Below are positions 1 to 8,194 of a stretch of 64,000 bases of DNA, in pieces. Below the pieces are notes generated by a model. It did no database searches. It was given only the letters and a program-made list of their open reading frames with translations, and was not told where the DNA came from. The DNA comes from Streptomyces lavendofoliae (GTDB taxonomy: Bacteria; Actinomycetota; Actinomycetes; Streptomycetales; Streptomycetaceae). Position numbers and translations under genes: made by a program. Each line of letters starts with the position of its first letter. The first letter of the stretch is position 1. The stretch is taken from contig NZ_BMTP01000002.1 in NCBI RefSeq assembly GCF_014649735.1, positions 551,697-615,696 on the forward strand, written 5' to 3'.

Positions 1-1212
1 CGCGGTCATCCGCCCGCCGAACACCGCTCCGGTGTCCAGGCAGATGGTGTTGTTGATCCATGAGGTGCTGGGCACGGGTGTGTGGCCGTACACCACCGCG
101 GCCCGGCCCCGGTAGTCCTCCGCCCACGGGTAGCGCACCGGCAGCCCGAACTCGTCGGTCTCGCCGGTCGTCTCGCCGTACAGCGCGTGCGACCGCACCC
201 GCCCCGACGTGCGCCCGTGGTACTTCTCCGGCAGCCCGGCGTGGCAGACGACCAGCCTGCCCCCGTCGAGGACGTAGTGGCTGACCAGCCCGTCGATGAA
301 CTCCCTCACCCGCTCGCGGAACTCCTCGCTCTCGCCCTCCAGCTGGGCGATCGTCTCCGCGAGGCCGTGCGTCCGCTGCACCTGCCGGCCCTTGAGCCAG
401 CGCCCGAGCTTGTTCTCGTGGTTGCCCGGTACGCACAGCGCGTCGCCGGAGGCGACCATGCCCATGACGCGGCGCAGGACGCCGGGGCTGTCCGGCCCCC
501 GGTCGACGAGGTCGCCGACGAACACCGCGGTGCGCCCCTCCGGGTGCACGCCGTCCTCGTACCCGAGCTTGGCGAGCAGGGTCTCCAGCTCGGAGCTGCA
601 TCCGTGGATGTCACCGATGATGTCGAAGGGGCCGGTGAGGTGACGCAGGTCGTTGAACCGCTTCTCCAGGACCACCTCGGCGGACTCCACCTCCGCCACG
701 CTCTTCAGCACGTGCACCTTGCGGAAGCCCTCGCGTTCCAGGCCGCGCAGCGAGCGCCGCAGCTCGCGGCGGTGCCGCTGGACGACGTGGCGGGGCAGGT
801 GCGCGCGCTCGGGCCGGGCGGCGTTGCGCGCGGCGCACACCTCTTCGGGCAGGTCGAGCACGATCGCGATGGGGAGGACGTCGTGCTCCCGGGCCAGCCG
901 CACCAGCTGCCTGCGGCCCTCCTGCTGCACGTTGGTCGCGTCCACGACGGTGAGCCGGCCGGCGGCGAGCCGCTTGCCGGCGATGTGGTGCAGGACGTCG
1001 AAGGCGTCACCGCTGGCGCTCTGGTCGTTCTCGTCATCGGCGACGAGCCCTCGGCAGAAGTCCGAGGAGATGATTTCGGTGGGCTTGAAGTGCTTGCGGG
1101 CGAAGGTCGATTTCCCCGACCCGGTGGCGCCGATGAGCACGACGAGGGACAGGTCGGTGACCGGCAGCCTGCGAGAGGTGGTCGTGGACGGCGTGGTCGT
1201 GGTGCCGGTCAT
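1..1212 (-). CDS. pnkp: Polynucleotide kinase-phosphatase (bacterial Pnkp), C-terminus beyond window
   Basis: This is the end-healing enzyme of the bacterial Pnkp/Hen1 RNA repair system. The 404 residues present carry an N-terminal P-loop kinase (GATGSGKST, residues 28-36) followed by a binuclear-metal phosphatase (GDIHG 200-204, GDLVDRGPDS 233-242, GNHE 263-266, GHTPV 376-380). Family members run to roughly 850 residues and end in an adenylyltransferase (ligase-like) domain; that part lies off the left edge, so the gene is partial here. The ATG at 1212 overlaps the stop of hen1 by 4 bp (ATGA), so the two are translationally coupled. Known family role: the kinase phosphorylates 5'-OH ends and the phosphatase removes 2',3'-cyclic phosphates from cleaved RNA such as toxin-cut tRNA, before sealing with Hen1. 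All kinase and phosphatase motifs look intact. Confidence 0.95.
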   Translation of the reverse strand, partial: MTGTTTTPSTTTSRRLPVTDLSLVVLIGATGSGKSTFARKHFKPTEIISSDFCRGLVADDENDQSASGDAFDVLHHIAGKRLAAGRLTVVDATNVQQEGRRQLVRLAREHDVLPIAIVLDLPEEVCAARNAARPERAHLPRHVVQRHRRELRRSLRGLEREGFRKVHVLKSVAEVESAEVVLEKRFNDLRHLTGPFDIIGDIHGCSSELETLLAKLGYEDGVHPEGRTAVFVGDLVDRGPDSPGVLRRVMGMVASGDALCVPGNHENKLGRWLKGRQVQRTHGLAETIAQLEGESEEFRERVREFIDGLVSHYVLDGGRLVVCHAGLPEKYHGRTSGRVRSHALYGETTGETDEFGLPVRYPWAEDYRGRAAVVYGHTPVPSTSWINNTICLDTGAVFGGRMTA

Positions 1213-2711
1213 GCGGCCTTCTCCTCCTTGGTGGTCGTCAGGGTGAATACGGCCATCTGCGTGGGCGGTCCGACCTCCGGGTCGTCCGGGCCGACGGGCG
1301 CGAACTCCACGCCGTACCCGTGCCGCTCCCCGATCCGCCGCGCCCAGTCGCGGAACTCCGCGCGCGTCCACTCGAACCGGTGGTCGCCGTGGCGGGCGTG
1401 CCCGGCGGGCAGGGTCTCCCAGCGGACGTTGTACTCGACGTTGGGCGTCGTCACGATCACGGTCGCCGGCCGCGCGGAGCCGAAGACCGCGTACTCCAGG
1501 GCCGGCAGCCGCGGCAGGTCGAGGTGCTCGACGACCTCGCAGAGCACGGCGGCGTCGTAGCCCTTGAGCCGCTTGTCGGTGTACGTGAGCGAGCCCTGCG
1601 TCAGCTTCACCCGGCCGGCCTGCGGCTCCCCCATGCGCTCCAGCCGCAGCCGTCGCGCGGCGACGGTCAGGGCCCGTACGGAGACGTCGACACCCACGAT
1701 GTCGGTGAACCGGGCGTCCTCCAGCAGCGCCTGCACCAGCCGGCCCTGGCCGCAGCCGAGGTCGAGCACCCTGCTCGCCCCCGCCGCGCGGAGTGCCGCG
1801 AGGATCGCCTCGCGGCGCTGCTCGGCGAGCGGCACCGGCTTCCGCGGTCCCGCTTCCCCGGTGGGCACCGGGGCGCTCCCGTCGGCCGTGTCGTCGGCGT
1901 CCTCGACCGCGTTGTCGACGTCCTCGACGTCGAGGTCGTCGGCCTCGGCGAGCCGGACCAGCTCCAGGCGCTCCATCGCCTCACGGGTGAGGCTCCAGCG
2001 GCGGGAGAGGTAGCGGCCGGCGATCAGCTGGTGCTCGGGGTGGTCCGCCAGCCAGCCCTCGCCGGCCCGCAGCAGCTTGTCGACCTCGTCGGGCGCCACC
2101 CAGTAGTGCTTGGCGTCGTCGAGGACGGGCAGCAGGACGTACAGGTGCCGCAGGGCGTCGGAGAGCCGCAGCTCCCCTTCGAGCACCAGCCGTACGTAGC
2201 GCGAGTCGCCCCACCCCGGGAACCGTTCGTCCAGCGCGACCGGCTCCGCCTCGACCGACGTCCAGCCCAGCGGGCCGAAGAGCGCCCGGACCAGTTCGGC
2301 GCCGCCCCGCGCGGGCAGGGCCGGGACCTCGATCCGCAGCGGCAGCGGCTCGGCCGCCCGCTCGGGCAGGGCCGCGCACACGCCGCGCAGCGCGCTCTTG
2401 AAGACCGTGCTCATCGCGACGGACAGCAGCGACGAGGCGGCGTACGGCCGGTCGTTGACGTACTGCGCGAGCGCCGAGTCGGGCGCGCCGCCCCGGCCCT
2501 TGCCCCGGCCGCGCCGGACCAGCGCGACGGGGTCCACCTCGAGCAGCAGCGCGGCCGTGCAGCGCTCGGCGGACGCCTCTGGGTAGAAGACGTGTGCCGT
2601 GCCGTGCGAGGTGGAGAACGCCTGCGCCTTGTCGGGATGCTTGTGCAGCAGGAAACCGAGGTCGGTGGCGGGACGCCGCGGGCTACCGGTCGTACTGATC
2701 GTCAGGAACAC
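1209..2711 (-). CDS. hen1: 3' terminal RNA ribose 2'-O-methyltransferase Hen1
   Basis: Hen1 methylates the 2'-OH of the 3'-terminal nucleotide at an RNA break so that the repaired site cannot be cut again, working in a complex with Pnkp. The 500-residue protein has the usual long N-terminal Hen1 region (about 1-290, needed for Pnkp ligase activation) and a C-terminal methyltransferase. The SAM motif VLDLGCGQG is at 315-323. The metal ligands E392, E395, H396 and H444 have the same spacing as the E-x2-E-H-...-H set known for bacterial Hen1. An acidic linker (about 255-278) separates the halves. It is the first gene of the pair and its stop overlaps the pnkp start. The only upstream spacer is 76 bp, with the next gene on the same strand ending at 2788. 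Confidence 0.95.
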   Translation of the reverse strand: MFLTISTTGSPRRPATDLGFLLHKHPDKAQAFSTSHGTAHVFYPEASAERCTAALLLEVDPVALVRRGRGKGRGGAPDSALAQYVNDRPYAASSLLSVAMSTVFKSALRGVCAALPERAAEPLPLRIEVPALPARGGAELVRALFGPLGWTSVEAEPVALDERFPGWGDSRYVRLVLEGELRLSDALRHLYVLLPVLDDAKHYWVAPDEVDKLLRAGEGWLADHPEHQLIAGRYLSRRWSLTREAMERLELVRLAEADDLDVEDVDNAVEDADDTADGSAPVPTGEAGPRKPVPLAEQRREAILAALRAAGASRVLDLGCGQGRLVQALLEDARFTDIVGVDVSVRALTVAARRLRLERMGEPQAGRVKLTQGSLTYTDKRLKGYDAAVLCEVVEHLDLPRLPALEYAVFGSARPATVIVTTPNVEYNVRWETLPAGHARHGDHRFEWTRAEFRDWARRIGERHGYGVEFAPVGPDDPEVGPPTQMAVFTLTTTKEEKAA

Positions 2712-2787
2712 ACGTCCGAGTATCGTCCGGCGCCCACCGCCCGACCAGCGGTTTTCGGTGCACGGTCGGGAGCCGGGGCCGGGGGCC

Positions 2788-3711
2788 TCAGTTCAGCTGG
2801 GACATGACCTGGGAGGAGATCAGCTCCAGGTGATCGATGTCGTCCAGGTCCAGTACCTGAAGGTAGATCCGCGACGACCCGAGCGCCCCGTACCGGCCGA
2901 TCTTGTCGACGACCTCGTCGGGCGAGCCCGCCAGCCCGTTCGCCTTGAGCTCCTCCACCTCCCGTCCGATGGCCGCCGCCCGGCGGGCCACCTCGGCGTC
3001 GTCCTTGCCCACGCAGACGACCAGCGCGTTGGAGTAGACGAGGTCGTCCGCCTTGCGCCCGGCCTCCTCCGCCGCCGCCCGGACCCGGCCGAACTGCCGC
3101 TCGCTGTCCTCCAGCGAGGCGAAGGGGATGTTGAACTCGTCCGCGTACCGCGCGGCCAGCCGGGGCGTGCGCTTCGCCCCGTGCCCGCCGATCAGGACGG
3201 GCACCTTCGCCTGGGCGGGCTTGGGCAGCGCGGGCGAGTCGGTGAGCTGGTAGTACGTCCCGTCGTACGAGAAGGTCCTCCCGGTCTCCGTGGCCCACAG
3301 CCCCGTGACGATCGCCAGCTGCTCCTCCAGGCGGGCGAACTTCTCCTTGGGGAAGGGGATGCCGTACGCCTTGTGCTCCTCCTCGAACCAGCCCGCGCCC
3401 AGCCCGAGTTCGACCCGGCCGCCGGACATCCGGTCGACCTGGGCCACCTGAATGGCCAGCACGCCGGGCAGCCGGAACGTCCCGGCCGTCATCAGCGTGC
3501 CGAGCCGGATGCGCTTGGTCTCCCGGGCGAGCCCGGCCAGGGTGATCCAGGCGTCCGTCGGCCCGGGCAGTCCGTCGGCGGACCCCATCCGCAGATAGTG
3601 GTCCGACCGGAAGAAGGCGTCGAAGCCGAGGTCCTCGGTGGCCTTGGCGACGGCCAGCAGGGTGTCGTAGTCGGCCCCTTGCTGGGGCTCGGTGAAGATT
3701 CGAAAATCCAT
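2788..3711 (-). CDS. LLM class F420-dependent oxidoreductase
   Basis: This is a luciferase-like monooxygenase fold (TIM barrel) of about 307 residues, the size usual for F420-dependent members. The start is set at the ATG of MDFRIFTEPQQG, because the reading frame upstream is Arg/Pro-rich low-complexity sequence typical of non-coding GC-rich DNA. Visible family features are FFRSDHYLRM near the N-terminus, an RLGTLMT strand, GRVELGLGAGW, a flavin/F420-binding core, and the conserved VLIGGHGAKRTPRLAARYAD segment of the barrel. It stands alone between hen1 and an uncharacterised gene. The substrate cannot be told from sequence; F420 rather than FMN use is inferred from resemblance to the Rv1855c-like group. 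Confidence 0.85.
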   Translation of the reverse strand: MDFRIFTEPQQGADYDTLLAVAKATEDLGFDAFFRSDHYLRMGSADGLPGPTDAWITLAGLARETKRIRLGTLMTAGTFRLPGVLAIQVAQVDRMSGGRVELGLGAGWFEEEHKAYGIPFPKEKFARLEEQLAIVTGLWATETGRTFSYDGTYYQLTDSPALPKPAQAKVPVLIGGHGAKRTPRLAARYADEFNIPFASLEDSERQFGRVRAAAEEAGRKADDLVYSNALVVCVGKDDAEVARRAAAIGREVEELKANGLAGSPDEVVDKIGRYGALGSSRIYLQVLDLDDIDHLELISSQVMSQLN

Positions 3712-3840
3712 ACCCCCATCCTGCACCGTCCGGCGGACGGCGACCGCTCCCTTCCCGGGCGGGTGTACCTGCCGGGAACCGGTGCCCGGGCCGTCTCCGC
3801 CGCCGATCCCGGCCCGTACACGTCGTGGCTCGGGCGGAGC

Positions 3841-3890
3841 CGGACCGCCCGACGCCGCCCCGGACCGCCCGACGCCGCCCGACGCCGCCC
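3841..3890. repeat. Short GC-rich tandem repeat
   Basis: A 20-bp unit (cggaccgcccgacgccgccc) occurs twice in tandem, followed by one more copy of its last 10 bp. It lies in the 272-bp spacer between two minus-strand genes. It may be replication slippage; no function is apparent. Confidence 0.6.
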
Positions 3891-3983
3891 GCGAGCGTCC
3901 GCCGTGGCACGCCGTCCGCCTCCGGGCCGGGGCCGACAAGCGCCGCGTCCCGTCGCGCCCCTCCGCGTCCCGTCGCGACGTCG

Positions 3984-4454
3984 TCAGAACGAGCTCGCCG
4001 GGGAGTCGGCCGGGTCGGGGGGTTTGGCGTGTTCGCGTACGACGAGGCGGCGGAGCATCACGCGCACCCGGTCACCCGCCTCGTCCGCCGCGTCGATCGC
4101 TTCGATGCACTGCCAGTACAGCCCCTCCTCGTCGGTGGCGCAGGCGACGCCGACGAGGGCGATGCCCACCTCGCCCAGCAGCGCGCGCAGGCCCAGTAAC
4201 GCGCCGCGCACGTTCCCCACCCCCGTGAGCCGCAGGGCGCGCGCCGGAAGGACCGGGCCCGCTCCGCCCCGGCTGCCCGTCTCACTGAGCTCCCGTGCCT
4301 CGCCCCTCAGCTCGGGCGGGCCGGTCAGCGCCAGATGATTGCCGATCGCCTGCGCGAGCATCTGCGCCTGCCATGCCTCCCCCACGATGTCCAGCGCCAC
4401 CCGGCTGTCCGCCAGGGCGCGCCGACCGGTCGCGATGAGCCGCTCCGCTTCCAT
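3984..4454 (-). CDS. Uncharacterised protein (DUF6099-like)
   Basis: This is a 156-residue acidic, Ala/Leu-rich soluble protein that starts MEAERLIATGRRALADSRV and ends with a positively charged stretch RVMLRRLVVREHAKPPD. It has no signal peptide, membrane segment or catalytic motif I can name. The ATG at 4454 was chosen because upstream codons in frame are Gly/Thr-rich non-coding sequence. Proteins of this type are recurrent in Streptomyces near the MazG-like gene, and I believe they belong to DUF6099, but this is from memory of the family rather than from a motif. It is separated by 124 bp from the upstream MazG-like gene on the same strand. Confidence 0.75.
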   Translation of the reverse strand: MEAERLIATGRRALADSRVALDIVGEAWQAQMLAQAIGNHLALTGPPELRGEARELSETGSRGGAGPVLPARALRLTGVGNVRGALLGLRALLGEVGIALVGVACATDEEGLYWQCIEAIDAADEAGDRVRVMLRRLVVREHAKPPDPADSPASSF

Positions 4455-4578
4455 GACGCCGCCCCCGTTCGTACGACTGTCCGCCCATATACTCACTACC
4501 CAGAGTGAAGGTGAACCGACCCAAAAGCCAGGGGAATTCGGAAATCTGTGGACAGGAAGCTCAGTGCGAATAAGTCGA

Positions 4579-4959
4579 TCACTCCGTAGAGTGACGATCG
4601 GGCTCCTTCGACGTCCTGGCGGCCCTCCCCGGCGGCCGCCCGACGGGGAAGCGCACCTCGTTCCGGTCGATCTTCGCGGACAGCGCCGCCAGCGGGTCGA
4701 CGCCGAGCGCACCGCAGAACTGGAGCAGGTAGGCCAGGACGTCGGCCACCTCGTCCGCCACCCGGTGCGCCGTTTCCGGGTCGTCCATCACCCGGTCCGC
4801 CTCCTCGGGCGTCAACCACTGGAAGATCTCCAGCAGTTCGGCCGCCTCCACGCTCAGCGCCGCGGCCAGGTTCTTGGGCGTGTGGTACGGCTGCCACTCC
4901 CGCGAGGCCGCGAACTCGGCGAGCCTGCGCTGCAATCCCTGCACATCCGGTTCAGTCAC
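4579..4959 (-). CDS. MazG-like nucleotide pyrophosphohydrolase
   Basis: This small all-alpha NTP pyrophosphohydrolase (126 residues) is of the iMazG/RS21-C6 type, which hydrolyses non-canonical or surplus (d)NTPs to NMP plus pyrophosphate. The metal-binding signature is complete: E38-x2-E41 in the SVEAAELLEIFQW helix and E70-x2-D73 in DEVADVLAYLL. The GTG start at 4959 overlaps the stop of the upstream AAA ATPase (GTGA), so the two are coupled. The C-terminal 20 residues (RPPGRAARTSKEPDRHSTE) are basic and disordered, beyond the usual fold. Confidence 0.9.
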   Translation of the reverse strand: MTEPDVQGLQRRLAEFAASREWQPYHTPKNLAAALSVEAAELLEIFQWLTPEEADRVMDDPETAHRVADEVADVLAYLLQFCGALGVDPLAALSAKIDRNEVRFPVGRPPGRAARTSKEPDRHSTE

Positions 4960-6125
4960 GGGTTCAGGTCTACCACCGTCACTCCGGCGCGCCCGCGCGC
5001 GGCCCTGGCGCCCGCCTCGCCGACCGTCCCCACCAGCCGGATGTGACCGTCGGCGCAGATCTGGGCGGCCAGGCCGGCCAGTTCGCGGATCTGGCGCCGG
5101 TCCAGGCCGCGGTCGAACCCGTCGGCGAGCACGGTGAGCGTCTGCATCGCGGGCGGCACCTCGGCGACGGGGTCCATGGCCAGCACGCCCGGCCCGGTGA
5201 GCAGCACCAGCGCGAGGGCCAGGTAGCGCAGCTCGCCCTCGCCGAGGCGCCCGACGGGCATCCGGCCCTCCGCGCCGCGGCCCAGCACCGCCCGGACCGT
5301 CCCGTCGGCGAGCTCCTCGACGTCCAGGTCCCGCACCGGTCCGGCGCAACCCGCCCGGGCGACGGCCGCCAGCCGGGCGTGCCGGCGCGGGCAGCCGGTG
5401 CGCGTGCGGTGGAGGACCTCCGCCAGGTTGTCGCAGCCGCGGCGCAGCCGTCCCTCGCCCACCGCCACGGGAGCCCGCATCCGCTGCGGCTGAGGGTCGC
5501 AGGGGAACACCGACCGAAGGGCCACGACCACCTGCTCGGCGGCCGCCAGCACATGACGCTGCCCCTCGGTCTTGCCCGCCACCCGCAGCGGCAGCAGCGC
5601 CGTCCCGAGCCGGTCCCCGGGGAGCGGGGCACGGGTGACGGGCACCGAACCGGCGGTGTGCCATTCGGCCTGGACGGTGCCGCGACCGGGGTCGCGCAGC
5701 GCCGTGGTGAGCAGCGTCCGCCCGTCGCCACCGGTCAGCCGTTCACCGACGACCCGCAGTTCCGGTTCGGCCTGGACGGCCAGGTCGAGGCGCACCGGCC
5801 CGGCCGGGCCGTCCACCGTGCAGCCGATGCGGAAGCCGCGCCTCCCCTCCGCGTCGGCCTCCGCCCGGGCGGGGACGCAGCCGACGGGGTCGGGGAAGGC
5901 GCTGCCGAGCGTGGCGCCCGCGCCGAGGAGGGCGAGAGCTTCGTACGCCTGTAACGCGCTCGATTTTCCGGTGCCGCTCGCCCCCGCGAAGAGCGTCACC
6001 GGCGCGAGCCGGAAGGCGGCGCCGCGGTGTGACCTGAAGGCGGACAGCCGCAGTTCCGTGACGGCGGGACGGGTGGGCGGGGTGGAGGGCGCCGCAGAGG
6101 GCGGCGCGGGGCTGGTTGCGTGCAT
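4956..6125 (-). CDS. AAA family ATPase (SMC/RecF-like head type)
   Basis: This 389-residue ATPase has a RecF/SMC-like layout. An N-terminal TELRLSAFRSHRGAAFRL strand leads into the Walker A FAGASGTGKSSALQAYEAL (around residue 48-66). A C-terminal signature-like GEGELRYLALALVLL is followed by a degenerate Walker B (GVLAMDPVAEVPP), where the usual glutamate after Asp is replaced by Pro/Val. No coiled-coil arm is present, so it is a head-only ATPase. It is translationally coupled to the MazG-like pyrophosphohydrolase. Actinobacterial homologues are annotated only as AAA ATPases; I infer a nucleotide-pool or DNA-maintenance role from the partner, not from direct evidence. Confidence 0.85.
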   Translation of the reverse strand: MHATSPAPPSAAPSTPPTRPAVTELRLSAFRSHRGAAFRLAPVTLFAGASGTGKSSALQAYEALALLGAGATLGSAFPDPVGCVPARAEADAEGRRGFRIGCTVDGPAGPVRLDLAVQAEPELRVVGERLTGGDGRTLLTTALRDPGRGTVQAEWHTAGSVPVTRAPLPGDRLGTALLPLRVAGKTEGQRHVLAAAEQVVVALRSVFPCDPQPQRMRAPVAVGEGRLRRGCDNLAEVLHRTRTGCPRRHARLAAVARAGCAGPVRDLDVEELADGTVRAVLGRGAEGRMPVGRLGEGELRYLALALVLLTGPGVLAMDPVAEVPPAMQTLTVLADGFDRGLDRRQIRELAGLAAQICADGHIRLVGTVGEAGARAARGRAGVTVVDLNP

Positions 6126-6199
6126 GCTCGGACCGTATGAGGGCGGGTCATGCTGAACCGTTCCGCCCGAACAGCCTTCCTACGAATGAGGGAAACCGC

Positions 6200-6598
6200 C
6201 TAGGAATGCGGAACCGCCGCGGCGGCGACGCCCTCCACCTCCGTGCCGGCCGGGGCCAGCAGGAAGACGTTCCGGTCGACGCGGTGCATGCCGCTGCCGA
6301 GCCCGAAGACGACACCGCTACTGAAGTCCAGGATCCTCTTGGCGACGTCCGCGTCGGCCGCGGTCAGGTCCAGCAGCACCGGGATCTGCGCGATCAGGTA
6401 CTCGGCGACCTCACGCGCGTCGGCGAACACCTGCACCCGCAGGACGACCATGCGGCGCTGCTCGACGGCCTCGTAGTCCTGCGGGATCGTGCTGTGGTCG
6501 ACCCGGGACGGCCACTCGTTGCGCCCCCTCAGCGGGACGACCTGCGCCAGGCCCTCCCACTGTTCGTCGGTGACGTCGTACCTCTCGTACCTACTCAT
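6200..6598 (-). CDS. SepF-like cell division protein (Sfl-type paralogue)
   Basis: This 132-residue protein has the SepF core: MVVLRVQVFADAREVAEYL, a VLLDLTAADADVAKRILDF strand-helix, and a glycine-rich FSSGVVFGLGSGMHRVDRNVFLLAP dimerisation/FtsZ-binding end. Streptomyces have one true sepF in the division cluster and two stand-alone Sfl paralogues that interact with it. This gene is not next to ftsZ, so it fits an SflA/SflB-type paralogue. The start at 6598 (MSRYERYDVTDEQW) is the first ATG after non-coding sequence. The short N-terminal linker before the SepF domain is consistent with a paralogue rather than the longer main SepF. Confidence 0.85.
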   Translation of the reverse strand: MSRYERYDVTDEQWEGLAQVVPLRGRNEWPSRVDHSTIPQDYEAVEQRRMVVLRVQVFADAREVAEYLIAQIPVLLDLTAADADVAKRILDFSSGVVFGLGSGMHRVDRNVFLLAPAGTEVEGVAAAAVPHS

Positions 6599-6848
6599 AC
6601 GCCTATCCTCGCCTCCCTCACCCGTTCGGCCCAACTGCGACACGACGCCACCTGTACCGGCCCTCCGGTCCACTGCCGGACTCGGCCGTTTCAGCAGGCC
6701 GTGGCGAGGCCACGCCGACGGATCTGACACCTCGTCCCGTCGTCTGCCCCGTATGCGGGGTGACGTGTCGTCCGAACGAGTGGGGGGACGTCCCCAGGAC
6801 CGTCACGGTGGCCTGCCGGGTGGCCACGGACGGCACGGCCGCGCAGCA
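6599..6848. other. Intergenic spacer
   Basis: This is a divergent spacer between the sepF-like gene and the ABC transporter operon. Apart from the promoter and operator at its right end, described separately, I see no gene or strong hairpin in it. Confidence 0.6.
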
Positions 6849-6893
6849 TTGACAGTGCAAAACTGCCCAGCTACTTTCGGCCCAGGCCGAAAC
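6849..6893 (+). promoter_or_regulatory. Promoter with palindromic operator for the ABC/amidohydrolase operon
   Basis: A near-consensus promoter is present: -35 TTGACA at 6849-6854, 17-bp spacer, -10 TACTTT at 6872-6877. The -10 overlaps a palindrome, CTTTCGGCCCAGGCCGAAAC, at 6874-6893, so a bound regulator would block initiation. The same promoter-plus-operator arrangement recurs in front of the aminotransferase operon (21991-22035), and a related palindrome lies at 16055-16078. A direct repeat (AAACTG-C/T-CCAG at 6860-6870 and 6890-6900) flanks the operator. Confidence 0.85.
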
Positions 6894-6928
6894 TGTCCAG
6901 GTTTTGACAGGCCTTCCGGAGGCCCAGC

Positions 6929-8194
6929 ATGAAGACAGGGTTCAAGCGCGCCACCGTTCCTCTCGCCCTCCTCACCCTCACCGCGCTCACCGCGGCCGGC
7001 TGCGCCGACGGCGACAGCGGCTCGGCGGCGAACAAGGTCACCGTCTGGATGTATCCGGTGATCATGGATCCGAAGGCCAACGCCGCGTACTGGGACAGCA
7101 TCGAAAAGGGCTTCGAGGCGGCCCAGAAGGGTCTCGACCTCACCATCGAGCAACTGCCCTGGGAGAACCGGGACCAGAAGCTGGCCACCGCCTTCGGCAG
7201 CGGCAAGGGCCCCGACGTGGTGCTGCTCGGGCCCGACCAGATCCCCCAGTTCCAGGCGAACGGCGCGGTCCAGCCCGTCGACCGGGCCATCGAGAAGTCC
7301 CGGAGCGCCTTCCGCCCCGCCGCCCTCGACGCCATGACGCAGGACGGCAAGGTCTACGCGGCGCCGATCTATCACACGGTAACCAGCACGCTCTACAACA
7401 AGAAGCTGCTGGACAAGGCGGGGATAGAAGAGCCGCCCGCCACCTGGGACGCCCTGAGGGCGGCCGCGCCGAAGCTCAAGCAGGCCGGCGTCGCCACCCT
7501 CGACTACTCCGCGAGCAACGAGGCGTCGCTCAACATGAGCTTCTACCCGCTGCTGTGGCAGGCGGGCGGCCGGGTGTTCGACGACAGCGGCAAGAAGACC
7601 GCGTTCAACAGCCCCGAGGGCGTCGAGGCGCTCACCTTCCTCGTCGACCTCTACAAGAGCGGCTCCGTACCCCGGTCGGCACTGACCAACGCCAATCTGT
7701 TCACCGATCACGCGCTGGGCAAGGAGCAGGTGGCGATGGGCTATACCAACACGCCTTCCGACGCGGCCCTCGCGGAGAAGACCTGGGGCAAGGGCAATGT
7801 GATCGTCGGCCCCGCCCTCGCCGGGCCCAAGAAGCAGGTCTGCTTCGGCATGCCGGGCGGCCTGGGGATCAACGCCCGGACGAAGAACCTGGCGGGAGCG
7901 GAGAAGTTCATCGCCTATATGACCGAGCCCGCGCAGATCGCGTCCATGGGCAAGGCGGGCGGGTTCTTCTCGCCGCGCACGGACGTCTCGGTCCCCCACG
8001 AGAGCGCCTTCGCCAAGGAGTACGAAGCGGCCCTGGCCCACACCTTCCCCGGCGAGCCGCACCCCGCCGCGCGCCAGCTGATGGCGCTCATCACGCCGGA
8101 GATCCAGGCCGCGCTCACCGGCAAGAAGACACCTGAGCAGGCGCTGGAGGCAGCGGCCAAGGAGGGCGACGACCTGCTGGCGCGGCAGCGTTGA
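6929..8194 (+). CDS. ABC transporter solute-binding lipoprotein (sugar type)
   Basis: This is an extracellular sugar-type binding protein (family 1) of 421 residues. A Lys/Arg-led hydrophobic signal ends in the lipobox LTAAGC, giving lipidation at Cys25 and anchoring outside the membrane. Core features fit the family: VTVWMYPVI, LPWENRDQKLATAFGSGKGPDVV, YAAPIYHTVTSTLYNKKLL, and WQAGGRVFDDSG. A strong ribosome site (CGGAGG) precedes the ATG. It is first in an operon with two permeases, two amidohydrolase-fold proteins and an aminotransferase, all overlapping by 1-4 bp. The ligand is unknown, but the context suggests a modified or amino sugar or cyclitol-like compound. Expression is probably controlled by the palindrome at 6874-6893. 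Confidence 0.93.
   Translation: MKTGFKRATVPLALLTLTALTAAGCADGDSGSAANKVTVWMYPVIMDPKANAAYWDSIEKGFEAAQKGLDLTIEQLPWENRDQKLATAFGSGKGPDVVLLGPDQIPQFQANGAVQPVDRAIEKSRSAFRPAALDAMTQDGKVYAAPIYHTVTSTLYNKKLLDKAGIEEPPATWDALRAAAPKLKQAGVATLDYSASNEASLNMSFYPLLWQAGGRVFDDSGKKTAFNSPEGVEALTFLVDLYKSGSVPRSALTNANLFTDHALGKEQVAMGYTNTPSDAALAEKTWGKGNVIVGPALAGPKKQVCFGMPGGLGINARTKNLAGAEKFIAYMTEPAQIASMGKAGGFFSPRTDVSVPHESAFAKEYEAALAHTFPGEPHPAARQLMALITPEIQAALTGKKTPEQALEAAAKEGDDLLARQR

Noticed and set aside
3841..3890. Possible CRISPR-like or regulatory repeat
   Set aside because: Only two and a half directly adjacent units without spacers; consistent with simple slippage.
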